From: JAVBKB01 sp031554275 | Lineage (GTDB): Bacteria; Bacillota; Bacilli; JARBTR01 | Direction of reading: 5' to 3' | Length of the DNA stretch: 14,425 bases | NCBI GenBank assembly: GCA_031554275.1 | Contig: JAVBKB010000031.1 | Coordinates: 1 to 14,425, forward strand | In this document: piece after piece, positions 1 to 7,636 of the stretch | Position numbering within the stretch: the stretch's first letter is position 1 | How the letters are laid out: every line of letters begins with the position of its first letter | Notes under the pieces: generated by a model | What the model saw: the letters and a program-made list of their open reading frames with translations, nothing else | Told to the model about the DNA's origin: nothing | Databases searched by the model: none | Translations under genes and position numbers: made by a program

Positions 1-542
1 TAATTTAAGAGGAATAAGAATTCATCTTTTGTATTTTTATCTTTATTTGCCTGTTTCGCCATCTTCTGAACTATTTTCTTGCTTTTTCGTTCTTCTTTTG
101 TAGGTAGCGATCCCGCTTTTGGATTATTCAATTGTTCTGAATCAAGTGAGTTTAAATAATCATCTAGCAAAATCTCACCACCAATATAGATAATATTATC
201 CATACCCTTTTTCAGCTGTTGATTGGTTAAGGTGCCTTTGATTACTTGATCCACCTTAATAGATGCTTGTGTATAAACTCTACCGGATATAACCAAAGTG
301 CTATTTTCTTTAACAAAACGTCCCGTAATTACAATATCAGCCAAATCATAGAGCTGTTCAGGTGAAGTAGCCCGGTAATCAGGAATCGTACTAATTTGAG
401 AAGCTATTTCTAAATTATCTAATGGAACTTTAGATGAAACTTCTAACGGAGTTTTAGTTGTAGAAAAAGTCTTCAAGCCTACAACGACTGACGCAATTAG
501 TAATAGAGTCACTACAGCACCAAGACAATAATTCTTTTTCAT
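1..542 (-). CDS. Membrane-anchored exported protein, second tandem copy (3' part beyond window)
   Basis: An open frame begins with ATG at 542-540 and runs to the window edge without a stop, giving 180 residues. GGGGG lies about 6-10 bases before the start. The protein opens with MKKN and a hydrophobic stretch at about residues 7-23, with no lipobox cysteine, so it is probably a membrane anchor or uncleaved signal. The remainder is hydrophilic and should lie outside the cell. By eye about three quarters of the residues from position 40 onward match the protein encoded at 699-1373, including the blocks VDQVIKGTL, LLDDYLNSLD and LPTKEERKSKKIV. By comparison roughly 43 C-terminal residues are missing beyond the edge. 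I do not recognise the family; the role is unknown but the protease neighbour suggests a wall or secretion-linked job. Confidence 0.85.
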   Translation of the reverse strand, partial: MKKNYCLGAVVTLLLIASVVVGLKTFSTTKTPLEVSSKVPLDNLEIASQISTIPDYRATSPEQLYDLADIVITGRFVKENSTLVISGRVYTQASIKVDQVIKGTLTNQQLKKGMDNIIYIGGEILLDDYLNSLDSEQLNNPKAGSLPTKEERKSKKIVQKMAKQANKDKNTKDEFLFLLN

Positions 543-553
543 ATAACTACCCC

Positions 554-698
554 CTAAGGATGTTAAGGTTTGAAAGCTTTCTTCATCCTACAAATCTTAT
601 TTTCAAGGAAATAGGTGTTGTGAGTAAAAAGCACGGCAATGGTCTGCGCAGCCTTACCTACATTTGGCTGTTCCGAGATAGTACATTAGCAAGTCATA
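554..698 (-). pseudogene. Decayed 3' end of a second matrixin-like protease
   Basis: On the minus strand this gap reads, in one frame, as about 47 codons ending KAFKP-stop-HP-stop. The intact protease upstream ends DAFKFKHP-stop. The two stops fall at matching positions, and the DNA after the stop (TAGGGGG plus the next start codon) is also alike. A second in-frame stop lies near the start of the segment, just after a Ser-Met-Thr-Cys stretch that could be what is left of the Met-turn. The repeats and catalytic histidines of a protease are absent. A hairpin (AGGATG/CATCCT around the perfect palindrome GAAAGCTTTC) lies in 557-589. I infer a deletion remnant from duplication of the protease/partner unit. 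Confidence 0.6.
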
Positions 699-1373
699 CT
701 ATTTCACTGGGTAAAAATCGACTTTATCAAAAGTTTTTGTGTCTGGGCTAAAGACATTTCCGCCCTTATCGATTTTCAACATGCTATAGGCATCCGATCC
801 AACAAAATATAAATTTCTCTTTTCATCATAATTTAGGAAGATCAAGAGTTTTTCCTTTGTATTTTTATCTTTATTAGCTTGTTTTGCCACCTTTTCAACA
901 ATTTTTTTGCTTTTTCTCTCCTCTTTTGTAGGTAGCGGTCCCGCTTTTGGATTGTTTAAGCGTTCAGGATCTAATGAGTTTAAATAATCATCAAGTAAAA
1001 CCTCTCCACCTGCATAAATAACGTTATCCATGCCCTTTTTCATCTGTTGATCAGTTAGCGTTCCCTTGATTACTTGATCGACTTTAATGGTTGCTTGTGT
1101 AAACACACTTCCAGATATCGCCAGTGTTTTATTCTCCTTAACAAACCAACCTGTCAATACAACATCTGATAATGTATACAGTTGATCTGGTGAAACCGCT
1201 ACGTATTCGGGGATCGTGCTAATTTCAAACGCTACTTCTAAGTCGTCTAATGGAACATTCGATGCTTCAAATGAAGTTTTCGTTTCATTTGTAGAAAAGG
1301 TCTTCCAACCTACAGCAATTGACGCTATTAGTAACATTGTCACTATAGCACCAAGAAAAAAGTTCTTTTTCAT
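699..1373 (-). CDS. Membrane-anchored exported protein of unknown function, first tandem copy
   Basis: 224 residues, ATG start 12 bases after the protease stop, preceded by GGGGGAG, so it should be co-transcribed and possibly coupled with the protease. One hydrophobic segment (about residues 6-24) follows MKKN; there is no Cys lipobox and no clear signal-peptidase site. The outside part contains SPDQLYTLSDVVLTG followed by a VDQVIKG strand. A 'sensing/secretion domain' pattern of this sort is widespread in exported Bacillota proteins, but I cannot name the family. The middle, about residues 135-170, is rich in Lys and Glu and probably helical. The protein is the close paralog of the product of the gene at 1-542. 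A partner, inhibitor or chaperone of the protease is a guess from position only. Confidence 0.85.
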   Translation of the reverse strand: MKKNFFLGAIVTMLLIASIAVGWKTFSTNETKTSFEASNVPLDDLEVAFEISTIPEYVAVSPDQLYTLSDVVLTGWFVKENKTLAISGSVFTQATIKVDQVIKGTLTDQQMKKGMDNVIYAGGEVLLDDYLNSLDPERLNNPKAGPLPTKEERKSKKIVEKVAKQANKDKNTKEKLLIFLNYDEKRNLYFVGSDAYSMLKIDKGGNVFSPDTKTFDKVDFYPVK

Positions 1374-1385
1374 TTAATTCTCCCC

Positions 1386-2879
1386 CTACGGATGTTTAAA
1401 TTTGAATGCATCGTTATCAACTTGTCTAATATTGTTTGAAAGGCGTCCTTCATTGAATGGAAACATGATGCTAAAAGGGTTTGTATTATTGTGATTGAGA
1501 CCAAAAACATGACCTAATTCATGAGTGATAGTAGCTTGAGAACTTATTCTTTCAGCTGCATTGTCATTAGGCAGTAAATTTGGATTTAAAGTTATTTCGC
1601 AATAATCCCAATTTTTAGAAACACCAGTAATGTTTCCATCAGAATCAACCACCAAAGGTATCTGAACACGTGATCCGAATTCAAAATACGAGGTACTTCC
1701 TCTTATGTTTCTCCCCAAATCTTCAATATAAAACTCGACTGCACTTTCTAATCTAATACCAGTGTTGGTACCAGGTGAGAGTTTGTTACCAAAGCCTGTA
1801 TAGACCCAATTGGTCATAGCTGACTCAATTTGATCGTGGTAGATATGGCTTGCTGTTCCACTTACCCAAAATTGCACATCATTAATCTCCCATTTCAAAT
1901 TGTTTGTCAAAGTTGGAGTTGCTCGTCTACATCTTGAATCATATACTCCATTTGTTGCAAAGAAATATTCAATCCCATCAATCATATTGTAACCAGTTAT
2001 CATCACACCATTTCCATTCAAATAATACTTTACACCACCGCCCAAATCTAACCATCCGGTTGCCATTACACCATTTCCATGAAAGTAATATCTTGCTCCA
2101 CCAATTTGCTGCCAGCCTATATACATTTGCCCTGGTCTTGATGAGTTTGGATTCAAGTAATACCAATATCCGTTCCATTGGTACCAACCTGTTATCATTG
2201 CCCCATTACTTTGAAAGAAATGCCATGCACCACCAATCTGCAGCCAACCAGTTTGCGCTTGCCCTGGCCTTGATGCATTCGGATTCAAATAATACCAATA
2301 TCCGTTACTTTGAAACCAACCAGTACTCATGGCGCCATTGCTTTGAAAGAAATGCCACGCGCCACCAATCTGTTGCCATCCTGTTAGCGCTTGTCCTTGA
2401 GCTGGTGAATTTGGATTCAGGTAATACCAATATCCATTGCTTTGAAACCAACCAGTACTCATCGCTCCATTACTTTGAAAGAAATACCATGCACCATCGA
2501 TATTCTGCCAGTCTGTTAACGCTTGTCCTTTTGCTGGTGAATTAGGATTCAGGTAATACCAATATCCATTCCATTGAACCCAACCAGTCATCATCGGTCC
2601 ATTACTTTGAAACTGATACCATGCACCATCGATCTTCTGCCAACCTGTGTACATTTGCCCCGAATTTGGATTCAAGTAGTACCAATAACCATTTACACTA
2701 ATCCATCCCTTTACTTTCACTCCTGCAGTATTATAGTAATACCAAGCACCATTCTCACTTAACCAACCAGTAGCTGCACTTACGGAAAACGGTTTTTGCA
2801 AGAAAGGAATCGCTCCAATACCAAATACCATGGAAACGCAAACGAAACAGGAAATTAAAATTTTTATGAACATTTTCAC
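1386..2879 (-). CDS. Exported matrixin-like zinc metalloprotease with wall-binding repeats
   Basis: 497 residues. The start is GTG at 2879, because AAGGAGG sits 9 bases before it; the ATG two codons later would be 15 bases away. Residues 1-35 form a signal peptide with likely cleavage after SVSA. Residues 38-316 carry 13 aromatic repeats of the choline-binding/glucan-binding type (GW...NGYWYYLN...). Residues 317-497 are the catalytic domain: HELGHVFGLNH at 453-463 supplies three zinc histidines (453, 457, 463) and Glu454, and SIM with Met472 is the Met-turn. This is the metzincin signature, closest in spacing to matrixins. No propeptide cysteine switch is evident. The repeats should hold the enzyme on the cell surface, where it may cleave surface or host/environmental proteins; the substrate is unknown. 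It is the first gene of a minus-strand unit with the small anchored protein. Confidence 0.92.
   Translation of the reverse strand: MKMFIKILISCFVCVSMVFGIGAIPFLQKPFSVSAATGWLSENGAWYYYNTAGVKVKGWISVNGYWYYLNPNSGQMYTGWQKIDGAWYQFQSNGPMMTGWVQWNGYWYYLNPNSPAKGQALTDWQNIDGAWYFFQSNGAMSTGWFQSNGYWYYLNPNSPAQGQALTGWQQIGGAWHFFQSNGAMSTGWFQSNGYWYYLNPNASRPGQAQTGWLQIGGAWHFFQSNGAMITGWYQWNGYWYYLNPNSSRPGQMYIGWQQIGGARYYFHGNGVMATGWLDLGGGVKYYLNGNGVMITGYNMIDGIEYFFATNGVYDSRCRRATPTLTNNLKWEINDVQFWVSGTASHIYHDQIESAMTNWVYTGFGNKLSPGTNTGIRLESAVEFYIEDLGRNIRGSTSYFEFGSRVQIPLVVDSDGNITGVSKNWDYCEITLNPNLLPNDNAAERISSQATITHELGHVFGLNHNNTNPFSIMFPFNEGRLSNNIRQVDNDAFKFKHP
1932..2768 (-). repeat. 13 tandem wall-binding repeats, mostly in 44-residue pairs
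   Basis: Two repeat types alternate: a 24-residue type (GWFQSNGYWYYLNPN, ending GQALT) and a 20-residue type (GWQQIGGAWHFFQSNGAMST). Each pair spans 132 bp and is near identical over several units, so the DNA is a direct-repeat array prone to unit gain and loss. The first repeat and the last three are more diverged. Confidence 0.9.
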
Positions 2880-3071
2880 ATCTATTAACCTCCTTGAGTA
2901 ATTATAGTATTTGAATAGAATCCCATCAACAAAATTTTACAATTCGGATTGCAATTCAACAATATATTGTATGTGAAGCAAAATTTGTGATTTTATTGAA
3001 CTCTCCTTTGTCATACCGATTAGTAAGTTGTTTATTTTTTCGACAATATCGTTTTTAAATTTACATTATCG

Positions 3072-3080
3072 TGATATAAT
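3072..3080 (+). promoter_or_regulatory. Extended -10 promoter of pxpA
   Basis: TGATATAAT fits the extended -10 form TGnTATAAT. No good -35 is seen at 17 bases (TTTTTA). A start about 7 bases downstream leaves a leader of roughly 25 nt to the TTG of pxpA. An imperfect palindrome, ATTATC-gt-GATATAAT, covers the -10 and could be an operator. Confidence 0.6.
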
Positions 3081-3111
3081 CTTTTTACATAAAAATGAGG
3101 GAGGGATATTG

Positions 3112-3870
3112 TTGGTACAAGTTGATTTAAATTGTGATATGGGCGAAAGTTTCGGTGCTTATCAAATGGGCAATGATGAAGAGCTTTTCTCATCAATTAC
3201 TTCTGCAAATATCGCATGCGGTTTTCACGCGGGTGACCCTTCTACCATGCACAAAACGGTAAAGTTAGCAATTCAGCATGGAGTTGGAATAGGTGCACAT
3301 CCAGGTTTGCCAGACCTAGTAGGATTTGGACGTCGAGAAATGCAAATCTCATCGAAAGAGGCTTACGAATTGATGGTTTATCAGATGGGTGCATTAGCGG
3401 CTTTCATTGATGCGGAAGGTGGAAAGTTTCAGCATGTGAAACCGCATGGTGCGCTGTACAACATGGCTGCAAAGAATAAGGCTTTGGCGGAAGCGATTGC
3501 TGAGGCAGTCTACCATGTGAATCCAAATCTCGTGTTGTTTGGTCTTTCAGGTAGTGAAGTTATTCAAGCAGGGAAACGGCTTGGACTGAGGACTGCAAAT
3601 GAAGTGTTTGCCGACCGAACATACCAGCAGGATGGTTCGCTCACGCCAAGAAATCAAGCAGGCGCTATGATTACGGATGAAGAGATGTCAGTGCATCAAG
3701 TGATACGCATGGTGAAAGAAGGTCTAGTTAAGTCACAGCAAGATGTAGACATTCCAATTCAAGCAGATACAATCTGTATTCATGGAGATGGTGCTCATGC
3801 AGTGGCATTCGCCAAGAAGATTCGCTCGCAATTTGAAGCATCAGCGATTAAAGTTTGCTCGTTCAGTTAG
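3112..3870 (+). CDS. pxpA: 5-oxoprolinase subunit A (LamB/YcsF family)
   Basis: Subunit A of the ATP-dependent PxpABC 5-oxoprolinase, which opens 5-oxo-L-proline (pyroglutamate) to L-glutamate in the cytoplasm. The family is clear from DLNCDMGESFGAY (residues 5-17), ANIACGFHAGDP (32-43), GAHPGLPDLVGFGRR (61-75), VKPHGALYN (109-117) and, later, FADRTYQQDGSLTPR. With the TTG at 3112 the protein is 252 residues, the usual length. That TTG lies 7 bases after GGAGG at 3100-3104. The frame is open back to 3028, but that start would lie upstream of the -10 box and add 28 unrelated residues. First gene of a unit with the DUF969/DUF979 pair; pxpB and pxpC follow beyond a terminator. Confidence 0.95.
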   Translation: MVQVDLNCDMGESFGAYQMGNDEELFSSITSANIACGFHAGDPSTMHKTVKLAIQHGVGIGAHPGLPDLVGFGRREMQISSKEAYELMVYQMGALAAFIDAEGGKFQHVKPHGALYNMAAKNKALAEAIAEAVYHVNPNLVLFGLSGSEVIQAGKRLGLRTANEVFADRTYQQDGSLTPRNQAGAMITDEEMSVHQVIRMVKEGLVKSQQDVDIPIQADTICIHGDGAHAVAFAKKIRSQFEASAIKVCSFS

Positions 3871-3913
3871 AAATGTCATACAATAGAAAATTTTGTGTCC
3901 TAGGGGGAATAGT

Positions 3914-4606
3914 ATGTTTGTACTTATTGGAATTGTAATTGTTGTATTAGGTTTTGCACTCCGTTTAAATCAATTGCTAGTTGTTGCAGTGGCAGCTTTA
4001 GCAACAGGGTTAGCAGCCGAAATTCCTTTCAATGATGTTGTCGCAATCATTGGGGAGAAGTTCACAGCCAATCGAGCTTTGTCATTATTTATCCTAACCT
4101 TACCGATTATTGGCTTAATGGAACGTTATGGCTTAAAAGAAAAAGCACAATCAATGATTAGACAGGTGAAGTCTGCTACCACAGGTGGTATTCTCATCAT
4201 TTACTTATTCATCAGAGAGGTTGCTGCCATCTTTGGATTGACTAGTCTTGGTGGACATCCGCAAATGGTTCGTCCATTGGTAGCGCCAATGGCAGAAGCA
4301 GCTGCTGAAAATAAATATGGGAAAATCCCGCCCAAATTGCGTAACAAAATCAGAGCATACTCTGCTTCTGCTGACAATGTAGGGTTATTCTTTGGCGAAG
4401 ATATTTTTATAGCATTTGGTGCCGTCATACTGATGAAAGGCTTCTTTGCAGAAAGAAATATTATTCTTGAGCCTTGGGACATTGCTAAGTGGGGAATTCC
4501 AACAGCGATAGCCGCTTTTGTGATTCATGCATCAAGATTGTATCTGTTTGATCAGCAAATCAAAAAGCAAATGACTTCAATCGCTAAAGGGGGAAATAAA
4601 CAATGA
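3914..4606 (+). CDS. DUF969 family membrane protein, candidate 5-oxoproline transporter half
   Basis: 230 residues starting at ATG 3914, 5 bases after TAGGGGGAA; a GTG start 7 codons upstream is unlikely because it precedes that site. It has about five to six hydrophobic segments, from the N-terminal FVLIGIVIVVLGFAL onward. Recognisable DUF969 blocks are GGHPQMVRP (113-121) and SADNVGLFFGEDIFIA (152-167). The stop overlaps the next start as ATGA, so the DUF979 partner is probably translationally coupled and the two likely act as one complex. DUF969/DUF979 pairs commonly sit beside 5-oxoproline genes (recalled, not checked); from that and this position I infer uptake of 5-oxoproline or pyroglutamyl compounds. 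No experimental function is known to me. Confidence 0.85.
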   Translation: MFVLIGIVIVVLGFALRLNQLLVVAVAALATGLAAEIPFNDVVAIIGEKFTANRALSLFILTLPIIGLMERYGLKEKAQSMIRQVKSATTGGILIIYLFIREVAAIFGLTSLGGHPQMVRPLVAPMAEAAAENKYGKIPPKLRNKIRAYSASADNVGLFFGEDIFIAFGAVILMKGFFAERNIILEPWDIAKWGIPTAIAAFVIHASRLYLFDQQIKKQMTSIAKGGNKQ

Positions 4607-5589
4607 CGACAATTTCATCAATTTTTAAAATCGAATATGTCTATTATGTTGTTGGTATTTTTCTCTTTATAGTGGCTGCTTTGGCATTAATGGATAAGAA
4701 AAATCCGCGTAGAATTACAACTGCTCTCTTTTGGGGAATCTTTGGATTCTTGATTTTCTTCGGGAAATTCAGCTTTTTGAAACCACTTTATACAGGATAT
4801 CTAGTATTAGCAATGGCAATTCTAGCTGGTGTTGGTGGCGTTTTCAAAGGAAAATATAATGAGTCTACACAAGAACAGAAAGAAACAAGTGCTAAGAAGC
4901 TCAATTTGAAACTGTTCATTCCAATTCTATTAATTCCACTCATCACAATCCTAGGTTCATTTGATAAACTACCATTTAAAAAAATGATAGTAGGGGATGG
5001 TGTCAGGCTTTTAGAAGATAAGCAAGAGACATTTATTAGTTTGGGAATTGCGTGTGTGGTGGCACTTATCGTTGCGATGCTTCTCACTAGGTCAAAGCCA
5101 TATTATGCTGCTGAAGATTCGAGAAGACTTGTTGATGCTATAAGTTGGGCAGCTGTTCTGCCACAGTTTCTGGCGATGCTTGGTGGCGTGTTCACTGCTG
5201 CCAAAGTGGATAAAGTCATTTCTGACTTAGCTACTGATGTGATTCCAACAGATTCGAAATTTTGGGTCGTAGTTGCCTATTGCTTGGGAATGGCGCTATT
5301 TACAATGATAATGGGTAATGCCTTTGCTGCCTTCCCTGTAATGACCGCTGCGATTGGACTTCCGTTTATCGTTATGATGCATGGCGGGAATCCAGCAGTA
5401 GTTGCAGCGATCGGAATGTTCTCAGGCTACTGTGGTACATTGATGACACCAATGGGTGCAAACTTCAATATCGTACCTGCAGCATTACTTGACTTGCATA
5501 GTAAAAACGATGTCATTAAAGTACAGATACCTACAGCTTTAACATTATTAACTGTCAATGTGTTTCTCATGTACATCATGGTCTACTAA
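4603..5589 (+). CDS. DUF979 family membrane protein, partner of the DUF969 protein
   Basis: 328 residues with about eight to ten hydrophobic segments and one long hydrophilic loop (about residues 83-104). Family-like blocks are AVLPQFLAMLGGVF (about 184-197) and GMFSGYCGTLMTPMGANFN (271-289), a glycine-rich loop that looks like part of a substrate path. The start codon overlaps the stop of the DUF969 gene (ATGA), which implies fixed stoichiometry. The pair resembles split permeases in which two unlike membrane subunits make one carrier; no ATPase or binding protein is present nearby, so secondary transport is more likely than ABC transport. Substrate inferred from the pxp neighbours only. A strong terminator follows within 60 bases. 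Confidence 0.85.
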   Translation: MTTISSIFKIEYVYYVVGIFLFIVAALALMDKKNPRRITTALFWGIFGFLIFFGKFSFLKPLYTGYLVLAMAILAGVGGVFKGKYNESTQEQKETSAKKLNLKLFIPILLIPLITILGSFDKLPFKKMIVGDGVRLLEDKQETFISLGIACVVALIVAMLLTRSKPYYAAEDSRRLVDAISWAAVLPQFLAMLGGVFTAAKVDKVISDLATDVIPTDSKFWVVVAYCLGMALFTMIMGNAFAAFPVMTAAIGLPFIVMMHGGNPAVVAAIGMFSGYCGTLMTPMGANFNIVPAALLDLHSKNDVIKVQIPTALTLLTVNVFLMYIMVY

Positions 5590-5647
5590 ATTGCAGAGTT
5601 TACTAAGTAGATACTATCCTGTATAGTTATGACATGAAGTTAAGACG

Positions 5648-5688
5648 AAAAAAGACTATAAACAGCTTTGGTTGTTATAGTCTTTTTT
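5648..5688 (+). terminator. Rho-independent terminator between the DUF979 gene and pxpB
   Basis: A 14-bp perfect stem, AAAAAAGACTATAA with TTATAGTCTTTTTT, extended by CAGC/GTTG-type pairing around a short loop and ending in a T-run. It splits the pxp genes into two transcripts. The A-run on the left arm means it could also work on the minus strand. Confidence 0.88.
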
Positions 5689-5785
5689 CTAAATTAGATC
5701 ACTGGGATCAAGTTCAAGCTCGGTTTGGAACTGAGTTTGATTCATGCTGATTCTCGTAATGCCTAATTAGAAAGGGGTACTAGCA

Positions 5786-6532
5786 TTGATTACGAAGCAA
5801 GTCAATAATGTCATTTTGTCACCGTTTGGCGACTCTGCACTTCTACTGAAATTCTCCGATAAGATCAGTCCCGAAACGCACCATCAAATCCAGCAGGTGA
5901 CTGAGGCAATAGACCGCAATGTGTTTACAGGTTTGATCGAGTACATTCCTGCTTTCACTAGTTTAACAATTATCTATAATCCCCTTAAAGTGAAGAATGC
6001 ATATGGTAGTTTGCTGGGCGCGACCTTGACTCCTTTCGAACTTGTGGGCCACTTAGTGACAGATATTCTTACGAAATTGGAAGCAGAGGTCGAGGACACT
6101 TCAAGAACAGTTGAGGTACCTGTTTGCTATGGTGGTGAGTTTGGTCCGGATTTAGAGTATGTTGCGAAGTTTCATCAGTTGACAATTGATGAAGTGATTG
6201 CAATCCATTCAGAACCTGAATATCTAGTTCATATGATCGGGTTTGCACCTGGATTCCCCTATTTGGGAGGGCTCTCTGAGCGGATTGCAACGCCAAGATT
6301 GGAAGCACCACGCTTAATTATTCCAGCTGGATCTGTAGGGATTGCTGGAATGCAAACTGGCGTCTATCCAATTGCAACTCCAGGTGGTTGGCAGTTAATT
6401 GGCCGAACACCAACACAGTTTTTCCGACCGAAGGAACATCCGCCAAGTCTATTGAAGGCAGGCGATAAGGTGAAGTTCCGTCCAATTAGTTTGGCGGAAT
6501 ACCATTCCCAGTTGGAGGTGAACACATTATGA
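5786..6532 (+). CDS. pxpB: 5-oxoprolinase subunit B (KipI-type, carboxyltransferase subdomain C/D)
   Basis: 248 residues. The only suitable start is TTG at 5786, 8 bases after AAAGGGG; no ATG or GTG lies near in frame. It is PxpB of 5-oxoprolinase, first described in Bacillus subtilis as KipI, an inhibitor of the sporulation kinase KinA. Hallmarks are SPFGDSALLLKF (12-23), HMIGFAPGFPYLGGL (149-163), PAGSVGIAGMQTGVYP (180-195) and GGWQLIGRTP (200-209). It acts in complex with PxpC, and the two genes overlap by ATGA. The 97 bases between the upstream terminator and the start hold a small inverted repeat (AGTTC/GAACT, 5711-5732) but no convincing promoter, so expression may come from a weak local promoter or from read-through. 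Confidence 0.95.
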   Translation: MITKQVNNVILSPFGDSALLLKFSDKISPETHHQIQQVTEAIDRNVFTGLIEYIPAFTSLTIIYNPLKVKNAYGSLLGATLTPFELVGHLVTDILTKLEAEVEDTSRTVEVPVCYGGEFGPDLEYVAKFHQLTIDEVIAIHSEPEYLVHMIGFAPGFPYLGGLSERIATPRLEAPRLIIPAGSVGIAGMQTGVYPIATPGGWQLIGRTPTQFFRPKEHPPSLLKAGDKVKFRPISLAEYHSQLEVNTL

Positions 6533-7551
6533 GTTTAATCATTCAACGGGCTGGGCTTTTCACTACTGTTCAAGATTTGGGTAGACTTGGATTACAGCGT
6601 TATGGCATCGTTGTAAGTGGTGCGATGGATACAATGGCACTCCGTATTGGCAATCTTTTGGTTGGGAATGATGAAAGTGCTGCTGCATTAGAAATGACAT
6701 TGAAAGGACCAACAATTTGGTTTAATGAAGATACGATTATTGCTATCACTGGGGCAGAGTTATCACCAACAATTGACAATCTTCGTGTGCCCTCTATGCG
6801 ACCGGTTTTTGTGAAGAGAGGGTCGGTTTTGCAATTTGGTTCCTGCAAGAAGGGTTGTCGGGGCTATTTGACAGTTGCTGGTGGCATTGATGTGCCTCTT
6901 GTTATGGGTTGCCGAAGCACCTACGTGCGGGGTGGGATTGGTGGTCATCACGGGCGAACCCTTATTGAAGGAGACGAGCTATTCACAGGCAGGAAAAACG
7001 ATGAAGCAGCTCGTAGGATAGATAGGTTAGCAAACCGAGCAGGTGAAAAGCAGTTCGCAGCAACTTCCTGGGCAGTGAATTTTGATATTCAAGAGCAATA
7101 CAAGAATCCACCAACAATACGTGTGCTTAAGGGCACTCACTTTGATGCTTTTACTGAAAAAAGCCAGCTCGATTTCTTCCATAAAAGCTATCAAATCTCT
7201 CCACAATCAGATCGGATGGGTTATCGATTAGAAGGACCCACGATGAAACTAACGAATCCATTAGAATTGATTTCGGAAGCTGTGGTTCGTGGAACGGTAC
7301 AGGTACCGCCCGAAGGTCAGCCGATCATTCTATTATCTGACCGACAAACAACCGGTGGGTATCCACGAATTGCCCAAATAGCAACAGTTGATATTCCCTT
7401 GTTTGCACAGCTAAAGCCCGGTGATAAGGTCAAGTTTAAACTCATTACCATTGAAAAAGCACAACAAATGTATTTGGATAATGAACAACGGATTCAGGAT
7501 CTAAAGCTTGGCTTTATGCTGAAAATCCGCAAATATTTTAGCACGATGTAA
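6529..7551 (+). CDS. pxpC: 5-oxoprolinase subunit C (KipA-type, carboxyltransferase subdomain A/B)
   Basis: 340 residues, ATG overlapping the pxpB stop. It pairs with PxpB; the B/C pair works with PxpA to hydrolyse 5-oxoproline with ATP. Diagnostic blocks are AGLFTTVQDLGRLG (8-21), SGAMDTMALRIGNLLVGN (30-47) and DRQTTGGYPRI (271-281). The Bacillus subtilis counterpart KipA counteracts KipI in sporulation control, so a regulatory side role is possible but not visible here. The C-terminal tail past about residue 315 is basic and slightly longer than typical. The next gene is convergent, and a shared hairpin begins 8 bases after the stop. Confidence 0.95.
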   Translation: MSLIIQRAGLFTTVQDLGRLGLQRYGIVVSGAMDTMALRIGNLLVGNDESAAALEMTLKGPTIWFNEDTIIAITGAELSPTIDNLRVPSMRPVFVKRGSVLQFGSCKKGCRGYLTVAGGIDVPLVMGCRSTYVRGGIGGHHGRTLIEGDELFTGRKNDEAARRIDRLANRAGEKQFAATSWAVNFDIQEQYKNPPTIRVLKGTHFDAFTEKSQLDFFHKSYQISPQSDRMGYRLEGPTMKLTNPLELISEAVVRGTVQVPPEGQPIILLSDRQTTGGYPRIAQIATVDIPLFAQLKPGDKVKFKLITIEKAQQMYLDNEQRIQDLKLGFMLKIRKYFSTM

Positions 7552-7559
7552 AAGCAAAA

Positions 7560-7623
7560 AAAGTTGCAATGATCACCTTGTGTAAGTAGTGTACTTCCAC
7601 ATGATAAATGATCACGCAACTTT
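7560..7623. terminator. Bidirectional terminator between pxpC and the iclR-type gene
   Basis: A 64-base hairpin: AAAGTTGC + TGATCA on the left pair with TGATCA + GCAACTTT on the right. Inside, TGTG/CACA and AAGTA/TACTT close a GTG loop. An A-run stands before it and T-rich sequence after it, so it can end transcripts from both convergent genes. Confidence 0.85.
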
Positions 7624-7636
7624 CTTTGTTGTTGGA

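Noticed and set aside
560..751. Plus-strand open frame of 63 codons
   Set aside because: It lies over the decayed protease end and the 3' end of the partner gene on the other strand, with no ribosome site and no family features.
1904..2545. Long plus-strand open frame (213 codons)
   Set aside because: It is antisense to the protease repeats; its His/Asn-rich periodic product is a shadow of the repeat DNA and has no ribosome site.
1932..2768. Possible CRISPR-like array from regular spacing
   Set aside because: The period is 132 bp, there are no unique spacers, and the repeats are in-frame protein repeats.
2901..2929. TTGATG-17-TATAAT on the minus strand before the protease
   Set aside because: It looks like a good promoter, but the predicted start would fall inside the AAGGAGG ribosome site, leaving almost no leader. 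Kept only as a possibility.
3028..3111. Upstream extension of pxpA from a TTG at 3028
   Set aside because: It precedes the extended -10 box and adds residues unlike any PxpA; the TTG at 3112 has a proper ribosome site.
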